From: Dyella terrae
GTDB taxonomy: Bacteria > Pseudomonadota > Gammaproteobacteria > Xanthomonadales > Rhodanobacteraceae
NCBI RefSeq assembly: GCF_004322705.1
Contig: NZ_SIZZ01000004.1
Location: 62,001-126,000 of the forward strand
DNA length: 64,000 nucleotides
Direction of reading: 5' to 3'
The position numbers and the translations under genes were made by a program. Positions 1-8,018 of this stretch are shown piece by piece. Numbering within the stretch: position 1 is the first letter of the stretch; every line of letters starts with the position of its first letter. The notes beneath the pieces are model-generated. The model did not search any database, was not told the origin of the DNA, and worked only from the letters and a program-made list of their open reading frames with translations.

Positions 1-432
1 GATCTGGTGAATCCGGGTCAAGCCTTCGTGTGGGGGGCTATCGCGGGGGTACCACTGGGTATCGTGCAGTGGCGTGCGACGGTGCTGTCATCGCGCATGA
101 CGGCCCGCTTCTTCGGTGGCCTGGGTTATATCGCCCTGGCCACGTGCTACGGCGCCGGCGCGCTGAGCCTCATGAATGTCAGGCTTGACCACCGTCTACC
201 CGTGGTTTCGCCGGTCACGGTATCCGGCAAGCACATCAGCAGTGGCAAGCACACGACGTATCAGCTCGATGTATCGGGGTGGCCGGGTTATCCCCGCGGC
301 CATCGCTTCACGGTGTCGCGTGTCCATTACGAGCGAGCCCGGAAGGGCGACGCGCTTTGTGCCATCGAACATGCCGGCGCCCTGGGCATGGCCTGGCTCG
401 ACCTGGGGAACTGCCCGGCTGCCACGCCCTGA
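1..432 (+). CDS. Small membrane protein of unknown function, 5' end outside window
   Basis: The reading frame is open from the first base and ends with TGA at 430-432. A GTG at position 7 could start it, but the frame continues upstream without a stop, so the gene is probably cut by the window edge. The visible part has two hydrophobic stretches (about residues 8-22 and 37-57) followed by a polar domain of about 85 residues with two Cys (in ALCAIE and GNCP). This suggests a membrane-anchored protein with an extracytoplasmic domain. I do not recognise the family. The next gene begins about 80 bp downstream after an operator-like region. Confidence 0.55.
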   Translation, partial: DLVNPGQAFVWGAIAGVPLGIVQWRATVLSSRMTARFFGGLGYIALATCYGAGALSLMNVRLDHRLPVVSPVTVSGKHISSGKHTTYQLDVSGWPGYPRGHRFTVSRVHYERARKGDALCAIEHAGALGMAWLDLGNCPAATP

Positions 433-459
433 GGAAGGCTGAACGGGCTGCTGGTCAAA

Positions 460-494
460 ACTTCACCAATGAAGTAGACTTCACCTCAACTTCA
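460..494. promoter_or_regulatory. Putative operator of the RES/Xre toxin-antitoxin operon
   Basis: Three ACTTCA units (460-465, 478-483, 489-494) and one inverted TGAAGT (470-475) lie within 35 bp, ending 16 bp before the antitoxin start. TGAAGT-AG-ACTTCA (470-483) and ACTTCA-CCAA-TGAAGT (460-475) are overlapping palindromes. Type II antitoxins of this class commonly repress their own promoter, so this is the likely binding site for the downstream antitoxin. The pattern is seen directly; the function is inferred. Confidence 0.6.
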
Positions 495-510
495 TAGGGA
501 TAGTTTCCTC

Positions 511-909
511 ATGGCAGCTCATCTCCTCCCTGAAACACTTCCCGCCGCCGACATGGGCGGGGCGGCGCTGCGCGCCTTCTTCCGCATTGCGGAGGCCTGG
601 GACCTGCGCATGGTCGACCAGCGCAAGTTGCTGGGCGATCCGCCGGAGTCCACGTTCTACAAATGGAAGCGTGAACAGCAGGGCACGGTCAGCCGCGACG
701 TGCTCGAGCGCATCAGCTATCTGCTGGGCATCTACAAGGACCTGCAGATCCTGTTCACCAGCGAAGAACAGGCCGATGGCTGGGTGCATCGTCCCAATGA
801 CGCGCCGCTGTTTGGCGGGCGCTCGGCCATGGATCGCATGCTGTCAGGCAATGTGGCGGATTTGTACGTCGTCAGGCAGTACCTCGACGCCCAGCGCGGC
901 TGGGGCTGA
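511..909 (+). CDS. MbcA/ParS/Xre-type antitoxin of a RES-Xre pair (DUF2384)
   Basis: This 132-residue protein has an N-terminal Xre-like helical DNA-binding region (about residues 20-75, with the STFYKWKRE recognition-helix-like segment) and a C-terminal toxin-binding domain. The C-terminus has the hallmark pattern PNDAPLFGG...MDRMLSGN...VRQYLDAQRGW, typical of DUF2384/MbcA antitoxins. In known systems the antitoxin blocks the active site of the RES toxin and the complex represses the operon. A repeat-rich operator lies directly upstream (460-494), and the RES-domain gene follows after 115 bp. That gap is longer than usual for this family, where the genes often overlap. The ATG at 511 is preceded by a weak AGGGA at 496-500. 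Confidence 0.85.
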   Translation: MAAHLLPETLPAADMGGAALRAFFRIAEAWDLRMVDQRKLLGDPPESTFYKWKREQQGTVSRDVLERISYLLGIYKDLQILFTSEEQADGWVHRPNDAPLFGGRSAMDRMLSGNVADLYVVRQYLDAQRGWG

Positions 910-1024
910 TTCGGCCTTGGAGTTGAGACGCGCTTCACGTCAGCTTGAGCCGACAGTCGCAGTCAGCGATATCAAGTGGCGTGACACTATCGGCCTGGTT
1001 CTCGTCGTTCTGGACTGACCCGTC

Positions 1025-1714
1025 ATGGCTGACATCCCTCCCCTTCAGCGGATTCGCTGGAGTCACGCCTATCGCATCGTACCCAGCCGCTTTCCGCCGG
1101 TGGGGGTGTACGACCGCATCGCCGATCCGGCCGATCTCGAAGCGCTGTATGCGATCGAAGCGATGACCAATCCGCGCATCCGCGACGAACTGGGTGTGTT
1201 GCCCATGGTGCCGCGCGATCGTCGCATCAGCGGGCCGGGCACGACGCCGGTGATGGCGGCCTTCACGCATTTGAATCCGGAGGGAAGCCGCTTCTCCGAT
1301 GGCACCTGGGGCGTGTTCTACGCCGCGCACAGCGTGGCGACGGCGGTGGAAGAAACCGTCTATCACCGCGAGCGCTTTCTCGCCGCCACGAAAGAACCGC
1401 CCTGCGATTCCGAAATGCGCTGCTATCGCATGAGCATCCATGGTCGCCTGCATGATCTGCGGGGCGGTTGGGTGCGCGAACAAGCGCCCGATAGTTATGC
1501 CGCGAGCGTGGCGTTGGCGCGCAAGTTGCGGGCCGATGGTTCGGACGGCATCGTCTACGAGAGCGCGCGCCATCAGGGTGGTGAGTGCGTGGCGGTGTTC
1601 TATCCCGATCGCGTATCGCCTTGCGTGCAGGCCGAGCATTTTCTCTATCGATGGGATGGCCAGCGGATCGCGCAGGTGCTGGTAGTCAGTGAGCACAAGC
1701 GCGATTCGCATTGA
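1025..1714 (+). CDS. RES-domain toxin (NAD+-targeting family)
   Basis: This 229-residue protein has the RES-domain signature in order: an Arg-containing segment YRIVPSRFPPVGVYD (about 19-33), the central GVFYAAHSVATAVEETVYH block (about 97-115) with conserved Tyr and Glu, and the SDGIVYESARHQGG block (about 177-190) with Ser and Arg. Characterised family members (MbcT, Res) degrade NAD+, and ParT ADP-ribosylates a metabolic enzyme; all adopt an ADP-ribosyltransferase-like fold. It is paired with the DUF2384 antitoxin upstream. The exact activity of this protein is inferred from the family. A GC-rich hairpin begins four bases after its stop. Confidence 0.87.
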   Translation: MADIPPLQRIRWSHAYRIVPSRFPPVGVYDRIADPADLEALYAIEAMTNPRIRDELGVLPMVPRDRRISGPGTTPVMAAFTHLNPEGSRFSDGTWGVFYAAHSVATAVEETVYHRERFLAATKEPPCDSEMRCYRMSIHGRLHDLRGGWVREQAPDSYAASVALARKLRADGSDGIVYESARHQGGECVAVFYPDRVSPCVQAEHFLYRWDGQRIAQVLVVSEHKRDSH

Positions 1715-1717
1715 GCA

Positions 1718-1750
1718 CGCGTCGGGCGAGTCCTCCTCCCGCCCGACGCG
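1718..1750 (+). terminator. Hairpin after RES toxin gene
   Basis: An 11-bp perfect stem, CGCGTCGGGCG (1718-1728) with its complement at 1740-1750, and an 11-nt loop. It begins four bases after the toxin stop codon. There is no strong U-run, so it may end transcription inefficiently or stabilise the mRNA. Confidence 0.5.
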
Positions 1751-1894
1751 CCCCTCACCCCTTACCTCGTAAACACCTGCAACGTACTCGTCTCTCTCCG
1801 ACGCCGGCGAGCAAACATCGTTGTCGTCGACCCATCCTTGCCCTGCCATCGATCCCTGACGGTACGACGGCATCGGAGAGAGCCAGGCTCTCGC

Positions 1895-2503
1895 CTAGAA
1901 CGTGTAACCAAAGCTCAGCCCGTAGGCGAGCGGATTGATCGTGGCGCGGCCGACCTTCACGCCGTTGACGTGCACGTCCGACGCCAGATCGATCCAGCGG
2001 ACATCCGCGGTGACGATCCACTGCTTGTTCAGACGGAAATCGACGCCCGCGTGCGCGGCTGCGCCCCAGCTGCTGTCGATGCGCACTTTCGTGCCTTCCA
2101 GCGGACCGGTGCTGTCGGTGTTGAAGAAGCGCGTGTAGTTCACGCCCACGCCGATGAACGGCGAGATGTCGCTGTCCGGCATGAAGTGATAGTTCACGCC
2201 GAGCACGGGCGGCAGCTGCTTGGTCGTCGCCACGTTGGTGCCGTTGAGGCGGATGCTGTGGCTGAAGGGCGCGGCCACCAGCAGATCCATGCCCCAGTTT
2301 GGGGTGAACTTGTATTCGAGACTTGCCGTCGGCTTCAGATCGCTGCCGACGCTGGCCTTCATGCCGGCCAGATGGCCGTTGTCGGATTTCGGATCCACCA
2401 CATGCGCACCGAAGCGCACGATCCAGCTGTCATCGGCGGCATGCGCCGGCAGCGCGTTGAGGCCAAGACCTGCGATGGCAATCAAAGGCAACCACAGCTT
2501 CAT
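1895..2503 (-). CDS. ompW: OmpW-family outer membrane protein
   Basis: The 202-residue protein starts with a clear signal peptide (KLWLPLIAIAGLGLNALPAHA, cleavage after about residue 22). It continues as an OmpW-type eight-stranded beta-barrel: FRFGAHVVDP-like first strand, a NWGMDLLVAAPFSH segment, the HFMP....PFIGVGVNYT block, and a terminal aromatic strand ending in YTF, the usual BAM recognition signal. OmpW proteins form narrow hydrophobic channels in the outer membrane and often respond to stress. AAGGATG lies about 7 nt upstream of the ATG at 2503. It is monocistronic and converges with the toxin-antitoxin operon. Confidence 0.9.
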   Translation of the reverse strand: MKLWLPLIAIAGLGLNALPAHAADDSWIVRFGAHVVDPKSDNGHLAGMKASVGSDLKPTASLEYKFTPNWGMDLLVAAPFSHSIRLNGTNVATTKQLPPVLGVNYHFMPDSDISPFIGVGVNYTRFFNTDSTGPLEGTKVRIDSSWGAAAHAGVDFRLNKQWIVTADVRWIDLASDVHVNGVKVGRATINPLAYGLSFGYTF

Positions 2504-2630
2504 ATGTCACATCCTTACGTTCTTTTCGGGGAGCAAGTTCATGCTCCCTGACAAGCCCGTACGGACGGTTGATATGGATCAATTCCTATTCTGACTGCGA
2601 GGATTCGCGTCGATCTGCCGCACCCATGAC

Positions 2631-2660
2631 GAACAGGCCCGCCAAGTGGCGGGCCTGTTC
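2631..2660 (-). terminator. Strong hairpin between lipoprotein gene and ompW
   Basis: A 13-bp perfect stem, GAACAGGCCCGCC (2631-2643) pairing with 2648-2660, and the tetraloop AAGT. It lies six bases beyond the stop of the leftward lipoprotein gene and upstream of ompW, so it probably ends the lipoprotein transcript. Confidence 0.7.
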
Positions 2661-2665
2661 GCACA

Positions 2666-3478
2666 TCAGGTTTCTTGCGCAGTCAGCGGTGGTGACACGG
2701 GTGGTTGCACCTCGAATCCGCGGCGACGGCGAATCAGGAACCACACCGCGCCAAGCGGGAAGTAGACCTGGATGAAGATCGGCGAGTACAGCGATGACGA
2801 CCAGCTCGACACGGGCAGGTGAAGAAGCCAGAAGCTGTAACCGAATTGACCCGTCGTCCAGTTGAACGTCAAAGCCAATGAGCCGGTCAGCGTAAACAAC
2901 GCCCACAACCATTTCTTGCGCGGTATGGGCGTACGAATACAGATGACAAGCGCATAGAACGAGAGCGCGAGATTCGCCAGGGCAAGCACCAGCACGAAGC
3001 GATGCTTGGCGCCCTTACTCAGGAAGCTGAAGGCATTGACCGCCTCAAGCGAGCGCTCCTGCCAGCCGGCGTGAAAGGTATTCACCACGGTCTTGCCTTC
3101 GCTGTCGACCATCTGCACGTTGACGACGGCCCATCCCTTCTCGAGCTCATACTCGTAGGTGAGGTTGTAGTACGTCGCCTTGGGCTCATTCGTGGAGAAC
3201 TTCGCCATGGTGTAAGCGCCCACGAGCTTCACCGACTTGATGGGCTGTGCCAGCACCTGGCGGAATTGATCAATGGAATGGTCAATTGCCGGATCGCGCG
3301 TCAGTTGGGGATTGAGCAGCGCCTTGAGATGCGCGTAGTCACCTGCCTGCACTTCATGGACAAGCGATTTGGCCAGCTCGGACTGCGGATGTGGTTCCAC
3401 CTTGGCCAGCAAGGCATCGTCGGTGCAACCCCACAGCACCAGGCACAGAAGTGCCAGCGCGATTGAACGTAGTGTCAT
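2666..3478 (-). CDS. Lipoprotein with C-terminal membrane helices, unknown function
   Basis: The 270-residue product begins with a lipoprotein signal ending in LVLWGC, so Cys18 is the likely lipidated residue. Residues 25-150 form a polar periplasmic domain with alternating strands (KSVKLVGAYTM, TYYNLTYEYELEKGWAVVNVQMVD) that looks like a small NTF2/cystatin-like fold. From about residue 158 there are four hydrophobic helices, and the tail is Arg-rich then Pro-rich. A lipid anchor together with a polytopic C-terminal half is unusual. I cannot assign a function. Hairpins flank the gene on both sides, suggesting it is transcribed alone. Confidence 0.75.
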   Translation of the reverse strand: MTLRSIALALLCLVLWGCTDDALLAKVEPHPQSELAKSLVHEVQAGDYAHLKALLNPQLTRDPAIDHSIDQFRQVLAQPIKSVKLVGAYTMAKFSTNEPKATYYNLTYEYELEKGWAVVNVQMVDSEGKTVVNTFHAGWQERSLEAVNAFSFLSKGAKHRFVLVLALANLALSFYALVICIRTPIPRKKWLWALFTLTGSLALTFNWTTGQFGYSFWLLHLPVSSWSSSLYSPIFIQVYFPLGAVWFLIRRRRGFEVQPPVSPPLTAQET

Positions 3479-3506
3479 GCGTTTTCCCCCTGCGCCCCCT
3501 TTGACG

Positions 3507-3534
3507 CAGGCGCCACTTTAATCGGTGGCGCCTG
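3507..3534 (-). terminator. Terminator hairpin after phhA
   Basis: The 10-bp perfect stem CAGGCGCCAC (3507-3516) pairs with 3525-3534 around an 8-nt loop. It lies about 20 bp past the phhA stop in the leftward direction. Confidence 0.6.
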
Positions 3535-3554
3535 GCAGGAGAAGCCTGGGGATG

Positions 3555-4448
3555 TCAGGTATCGGCGTCGGTCGCGAAGCCTTCGCGCGTGCCTCGGGTG
3601 AACACGCGATCGCTTTCGAGCACGTCCGCAGCCGCATGCGCATCGCTGTCCTTGAGGCGGGCGTAGATCGGCGTGAAGTCCGGATGCGTCGCTTCGAACA
3701 GCTGCTCGAAACTATCGATCACGAAATACGTCTGCTGGAAGGTATCGATGCGGTAGCGCGTATCCATCACGCGCTCCAGCTTGAAACCGATGCGGTTCGG
3801 TGCCGCGGAATCGAGACAGTAGATCGACTCGCCTTTCGAGCTGACGATGCCGGCGCCGTAAATGCGCATGCCTTCGTCGGTGTTGATCAGGCCGAATTCC
3901 ACCGTGTACCAGTACAGGCGCGTGAGGTTCATCAGCGCTTCGGGGCCGATGGCGAAAGCTTTCATGCCACCGCGGCCGTAGGCCTGCATGTAATCGGCGA
4001 ACACCGGATTGAGCAGCAGCGGGACATGGCCAAACAGATCGTGGAAGAGGTCCGGCTCGGACAGGTAATCGAGCTGGTCGGGCTTACGGATCCACCAGCT
4101 CACCGGGAAACGGCGATTGGCCAGGTGATCGAAGAAGACTTCGTCGGGCAGCAAGCCTTCGACGGCCACGAGTTCCCAGCCGGTGGCCTCGGCCAGCACC
4201 TTGTTGAGATCCGCGAACTTCGGGATCCCACCGTCACCCAAGCCAAAGCGCTCCACGCCCTCCAGGAATTCCTTGCAGGCGCGCCCCGGCAGGAGCTCGC
4301 GCTGACGGGCATAGAGGGTGTTCCAGACGTCGTGGTCAGTCTGGCTGTAGCTGGACCATGGCTGCTCGACCACGCCGGTCGCATAGACAGGCACGTAACC
4401 GCGGTCGGTCTGCTGGTGTTCGACTTTGCGTGGCGTGCTGGTGTCCAT
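3555..4448 (-). CDS. phhA: Phenylalanine 4-monooxygenase
   Basis: The 297-residue protein matches the bacterial pterin-dependent aromatic amino acid hydroxylases, which convert phenylalanine to tyrosine with O2 and tetrahydropterin. The iron ligands are visible: His136 and His141 in HDLFGHVPLL, and Glu184 in WYTVEFGL. Length agrees with single-domain bacterial PhhA; there is no regulatory ACT domain. The gene is divergent from an Lrp/AsnC-family regulator 153 bp away, which is the probable activator. No pterin carbinolamine dehydratase (phhB) gene is adjacent. Confidence 0.95.
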   Translation of the reverse strand: MDTSTPRKVEHQQTDRGYVPVYATGVVEQPWSSYSQTDHDVWNTLYARQRELLPGRACKEFLEGVERFGLGDGGIPKFADLNKVLAEATGWELVAVEGLLPDEVFFDHLANRRFPVSWWIRKPDQLDYLSEPDLFHDLFGHVPLLLNPVFADYMQAYGRGGMKAFAIGPEALMNLTRLYWYTVEFGLINTDEGMRIYGAGIVSSKGESIYCLDSAAPNRIGFKLERVMDTRYRIDTFQQTYFVIDSFEQLFEATHPDFTPIYARLKDSDAHAAADVLESDRVFTRGTREGFATDADT

Positions 4449-4601
4449 GGAGGCTCCGATCGATCTGACGGCTCCCAGGGAAAGGGAGCCTCATCAACAG
4501 GATACGGCCTGCTCAGCGCACTTAGGTTGTTTTGTTGCGCCTGCAGCACATCAAGATGCAATATTCGGTCGCGCAAGCAACCATCAGCGGAGATTTATTG
4601 C

Positions 4602-5078
4602 ATGATCACCTTCGATCGGACCGACCTGCGGATGCTGGCCGTGCTGCAGGCCGAGGGCCGCATCACCAATGCCGAACTGGCCGAGCGAGTCAGCCTGTCG
4701 CCGTCGGCTTGCCTGCGGCGCATGCAGCGGCTGGAAGCGGAAGGGGTGCTGGTGGGTTACTCCGCCCAGGTCGATCCGCAGTCCGTTGGCCTTGGGCTGC
4801 AGGCCTTCGTGCGCGTGCAGCTGACCAAGCACGAGAGCGAATTCATCGAGCGCTTCGTCGAACAGGTCAACGGCTGGGACGAGGTGGTGGCCTGTTACGC
4901 GCTGACCGGTGACATGGACTACCTGATGCATGTCTTCGTCGCCGACCTGGAGCACTTCTCGCGCTTCCTGCTCGATCGCTTGCTCAACGCGGCGGGCGTC
5001 GCCGACGTTAATTCCAGTTTTGTCCTGCGCACGGTAAAGCGTTCACCCGCCTTGCCGCTGAGCCATCTGGCGGGGTGA
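4602..5078 (+). CDS. Lrp/AsnC-family transcriptional regulator, probably of phhA
   Basis: The 158-residue protein has an N-terminal winged helix (RTDLRMLAVLQAEGRITNAELAERV then SLSPSACLRRMQRLE, about residues 5-50). A C-terminal RAM/ACT-like effector-binding domain follows (about 65-145, with the ALTGDMDYLMHVFV ligand-loop region). The ATG at 4602 was chosen because GGAGA (4589-4593) sits 8 nt upstream and the protein then starts exactly at the family N-terminus; the frame is open further upstream but there overlaps phhA. Lrp-type regulators usually control divergent amino-acid genes, so control of phhA in response to an aromatic amino acid is likely. Confidence 0.9.
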   Translation: MITFDRTDLRMLAVLQAEGRITNAELAERVSLSPSACLRRMQRLEAEGVLVGYSAQVDPQSVGLGLQAFVRVQLTKHESEFIERFVEQVNGWDEVVACYALTGDMDYLMHVFVADLEHFSRFLLDRLLNAAGVADVNSSFVLRTVKRSPALPLSHLAG

Positions 5079-5091
5079 GCGTGTCCGCGGA

Positions 5092-6375
5092 TCAGGCCGC
5101 TTCCGCCGCGAGACGGCTTGGCGCGCTGCCGCGACGGATGCGCAGCGCGAGGAACGCCGCCACCACGCCGGTCGCGCCTGCGATGACAAACGGCATCAGA
5201 TAGCTACCCAGCTGCACGCGCAGTACCCCGGCCATGAAGGCGGCAACGGCTGCGCCGACCTGATGTCCCGCGACCACCCAGCCGAACACGATCGGTGCAT
5301 CGCGCTCGCCGAAGGCGTCCGTGGTGAGGCGCAGCGTCGGCGGCACCGTGGCGATCCAGTCCAGGCCATAGAAAATGCCGAAGAGCGAAAGGCTGGCCAG
5401 CGAGAAGTCCGAGTACGGCAGATAGATCAGCGAAAGCCCACGCAGGCCGTAGTAGGCGAACAGCAGCTTGCGTGGGTCGACGCGATCGGTGAGCCAGCCG
5501 GACGCCGTGGTGCCGACCAGATCGAAGATGCCCATCAGCGCCAGCAGGCCGGCGGCGCGGACTTCCGGAATGCCGTGATCTCCGCACAGCGCGATGAAAT
5601 GTGTGCCCACCAGGCCATTGGTGGTGAAACCGCAGACGAAGAACGTGGCGAACAGGAACCAGAAGCTGCCGCGCTTGCTGGCACGCTGGAGCGTGCCGAT
5701 GGTGAGTGCGAAGAGATTGCCCTGCACGACACCCGCGTCGGCCGCTTCGTCAGCCGGCGCCCCGAAACGACGCAGTCCAATGTCGGCGGGACGCTCAGGC
5801 AACAGCCAGAGCACCAGCGGAATCAGGACCGCACAGCAGATGGCGATGGTGATCACCACGGTGCGCCAGCCGGAGTACTCGGCAATCGCCGCCAGTCCGG
5901 GCAGGAAGATCAGCGTCCCTGTGGCCGTGCTCGCGGTGAGCAGGCCCATCATCAGGCCACGGTGGCTGGAGAACCACCGACCAACGACGGTCGCGCCCAG
6001 CACCACGGCCACGCAACCGGTCCCGGCACCCGAGAGCACGCCCCAGGTGATCAGCAGATGCCAGGGCTGGCTCATGAAGGAACTCGCCCCCGCCGCGATA
6101 GCCATCACCACCAGCGCGGTCACCAGCACATGGCGAATGCCGAAGCGCTGCATCAGCGCCGCCGCAAACGGCCCCATCAGGCCATACAGCAGGATGCCCA
6201 CGGCGGCAGCAGAGGAAATGCTGTCCTGGCTCCAGCCGAAGGCCCGGCCCAGCGGCAGCATGAGGACACCGGGCGTGGCGCGCATGCCGGCCGAAACCAG
6301 CAGGGCCAGGAAGATCACCGCGACCACGACGAAGGCGTAGTTTTGGCCGAACGGACGAGAGCGCGGTATAGTCAT
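5092..6375 (-). CDS. MFS transporter under TetR control
   Basis: A 427-residue major facilitator superfamily protein with twelve predicted membrane helices. Family features include GILLYGLMGPFAAAL and WFSSHRGLMMGLLTAS in the N half and DRVDPRKLLFAYYGLRG in the C half. It resembles the monocarboxylate/oxalate-formate antiporter-like MFS branch (GRWFSSHRGLMMG loop), but the substrate cannot be read from sequence. It is divergent from a TetR repressor. The ATG at 6373-6375 directly abuts one arm of a perfect repeat operator, and no Shine-Dalgarno sequence is present, so the mRNA may be leaderless or the start may lie further in. Confidence 0.88.
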   Translation of the reverse strand: MTIPRSRPFGQNYAFVVVAVIFLALLVSAGMRATPGVLMLPLGRAFGWSQDSISSAAAVGILLYGLMGPFAAALMQRFGIRHVLVTALVVMAIAAGASSFMSQPWHLLITWGVLSGAGTGCVAVVLGATVVGRWFSSHRGLMMGLLTASTATGTLIFLPGLAAIAEYSGWRTVVITIAICCAVLIPLVLWLLPERPADIGLRRFGAPADEAADAGVVQGNLFALTIGTLQRASKRGSFWFLFATFFVCGFTTNGLVGTHFIALCGDHGIPEVRAAGLLALMGIFDLVGTTASGWLTDRVDPRKLLFAYYGLRGLSLIYLPYSDFSLASLSLFGIFYGLDWIATVPPTLRLTTDAFGERDAPIVFGWVVAGHQVGAAVAAFMAGVLRVQLGSYLMPFVIAGATGVVAAFLALRIRRGSAPSRLAAEAA

Positions 6376-6425
6376 GTTACCGATCGGTACGTGAGGTGGG
6401 CGAAGCGTACGTACCGATCGGTAAC
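6376..6425. promoter_or_regulatory. Twin TetR operators between MFS gene and tetR
   Basis: Two perfect 17-bp inverted arms, GTTACCGATCGGTACGT (6376-6392) and its complement (6409-6425), are separated by 16 bp. Each arm contains the 12-bp palindrome TACCGATCGGTA (6378-6389 and 6412-6423), with centres 34 bp apart. The left arm touches the MFS start codon; the right arm ends 18 bp before the TetR start. This is the expected layout for a TetR dimer pair repressing both divergent promoters. Confidence 0.85.
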
Positions 6426-6443
6426 ATTGTCAACAGGTCCGCC

Positions 6444-7034
6444 ATGTCCAAGTCCGAAAAAACCAGCCCTGAAGCCCCCCGCCGCGCGGCCGACCGTATC
6501 CGCGATACGGCGGCGGAGCTGTTCTACCGCGAGGGCATCCGCGCCATCGGCGTCGAGGAAATCGTCACCCGGGCCGGCGTGACCAAGCCCAGCCTGTATC
6601 GTGCCTTCGAATCCAAGGACGAACTGGCCGCCGCCTACCTGCGCGACTACGACCAGCACTGGCGCGACTTCTTCGAGGCCTACGCCACCGATCACCCCGG
6701 CGACGCCCGCGGCCACCTGCTCGCCTACCTCGCAGGTCTGGCCACGCGCGCCAGCTCGGCCGGCTATCGCGGGTGCGGGCTTACCAATGCGGCGATCGAA
6801 TACCCCGAGCCCGATCACCCCGCGCGTCTCGTCGCCATGGCGAGCAAGCAACGCCTGCGCGAGCGGCTGCGGGAGTTGAGTGCCCAGATGGGCGCACGCG
6901 ATCCGGCGGTGCTCGCTGACAGTCTCCTGCTACTGATCGAAGGCTGTTACGCCTCAGGCCAGACCTTCGGCGAAGGCGGCCCCGCCAAAGTCGTGGTGAA
7001 AGCCGCGTCGCAGCTGATCGACGCGGCGCGTTAG
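6444..7034 (+). CDS. TetR/AcrR-family transcriptional repressor
   Basis: The 196-residue protein has a typical TetR N-terminal helix-turn-helix (RIRDTAAELFYREGIRAIGV, then EEIVTRAGVTKPSLYRAFESKDEL, about residues 15-60). The C-terminal all-helical ligand domain resembles the TetR_C_11-type regulators (GCGLTNAAIEYP, then DPAVLADSLLLLIEGCYASGQ). The ATG at 6444 (MSKSEK) is preferred over an in-frame ATG at 6396, which would put the operator inside the coding region. It is divergent from the MFS gene and probably represses it and itself through the twin palindromes. Confidence 0.92.
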   Translation: MSKSEKTSPEAPRRAADRIRDTAAELFYREGIRAIGVEEIVTRAGVTKPSLYRAFESKDELAAAYLRDYDQHWRDFFEAYATDHPGDARGHLLAYLAGLATRASSAGYRGCGLTNAAIEYPEPDHPARLVAMASKQRLRERLRELSAQMGARDPAVLADSLLLLIEGCYASGQTFGEGGPAKVVVKAASQLIDAAR

Positions 7035-7217
7035 GAAATCTCGCGGCGAGTGATACGGCTTGTGTGCTTGGGCTATGCTCGCCGGTCCGACGATGGCGCT
7101 GTCAGCACGTGCCCGCATGGCGCGTTGGTTTGCTGACACGCGAATTAACCCGGGCTCTGCATCGTGTGTCGGATTTTCCCGATAGTCAGCCCGACTAACG
7201 CTAAACTAACCGGACCG

Positions 7218-8018
7218 ATGAGCACCGACACCGTATCCGCCCCGGACCGAGACCTCCTGCGACCCCTGCGCTACCTGTGGCGTGTGCCGCTGCTGTTGGT
7301 GCACGTGGTGCTGGGCATTCTGCTGTGCTCGCTGATCCTGAGCTGGAACCAGCACGTGGTGATGAAGAACGGTCGCGAGCCGTTTGCCCATCGCACGATC
7401 CGCTGGTGGTCGACCGCGCTGCTGCGCATCTTCGGTCTTCGCTCCGTGCGCGTCGGCAAGCCGCTCGCCGATCCGGTGCTGTTCGTCGCCAATCACACCT
7501 CGTGGCTCGACATCGAGCTGCTGCACAGCCAGCGCGCCGCTTGCTTCGTGGCCAAGGCCGAGATCGCCAGCTGGCCGCTGGTGGGCTGGCTCGCGGCCAG
7601 TGGCGGCACGATCTTCCATCGTCGCGGCAACAATCATTCGCTGGCCACCGTGATGCAGGTGATGGTCGATCGTCTGCGCGCGGGCCGCTCGGTGGCTGTG
7701 TTTCCGGAAGGCGGCACGGGCCATAACGGCGTGTTGCGCGTGTTCCACGCCCGCATTTTCCAGGCCGCCCTCGATGCCGAGGTCCCGGTACAACCGGTTG
7801 CGCTGCGTTTCGCGCGCGACGGTCGCCGCGTGATCGATGCCGGCTTCCGCGACGGCGAGAATTTCATGCAGAACTTCCTGCGCCTGCTCGGTGAAGCGCC
7901 GATGGACGCGGAAGTGCATTTCCTCGATCCGGTGCCCTCCACGCCCGAAGCCCGTCGCCGCATGGCCGAGGTGTCGCGTGAGCGCATCGCCGTTGCCCTG
8001 GAAGACCGCGCGGCATGA
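7218..8018 (+). CDS. Lysophospholipid acyltransferase, PlsC-like
   Basis: The 266-residue protein carries the acyltransferase motif I NHTSWLD (HX4D catalytic dyad, about residue 92) and motif III FPEGGTG (about 165-171), with an N-terminal membrane helix (about 16-43). It probably transfers an acyl group from acyl-ACP or acyl-CoA onto a lysophospholipid or related acceptor at the inner membrane face. ATG 7218 is chosen; an in-frame ATG at 7164 would add an unconserved 18-residue leader. The stop overlaps the start of the following hydrolase by 4 bp, so the two are translationally coupled. Confidence 0.85.
   Translation: MSTDTVSAPDRDLLRPLRYLWRVPLLLVHVVLGILLCSLILSWNQHVVMKNGREPFAHRTIRWWSTALLRIFGLRSVRVGKPLADPVLFVANHTSWLDIELLHSQRAACFVAKAEIASWPLVGWLAASGGTIFHRRGNNHSLATVMQVMVDRLRAGRSVAVFPEGGTGHNGVLRVFHARIFQAALDAEVPVQPVALRFARDGRRVIDAGFRDGENFMQNFLRLLGEAPMDAEVHFLDPVPSTPEARRRMAEVSRERIAVALEDRAA

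Noticed and set aside
935-1873. 312-codon minus-strand frame opposite the RES toxin gene
   Set aside because: It is the antisense shadow of the RES gene in GC-rich DNA; the plus strand encodes a clear family protein and the shadow has no recognisable domain.
5263-6582. 439-codon plus-strand frame opposite the MFS gene
   Set aside because: Composition is Arg/Gln/His-rich as expected of antisense GC-rich sequence, and it crosses the TetR operators.
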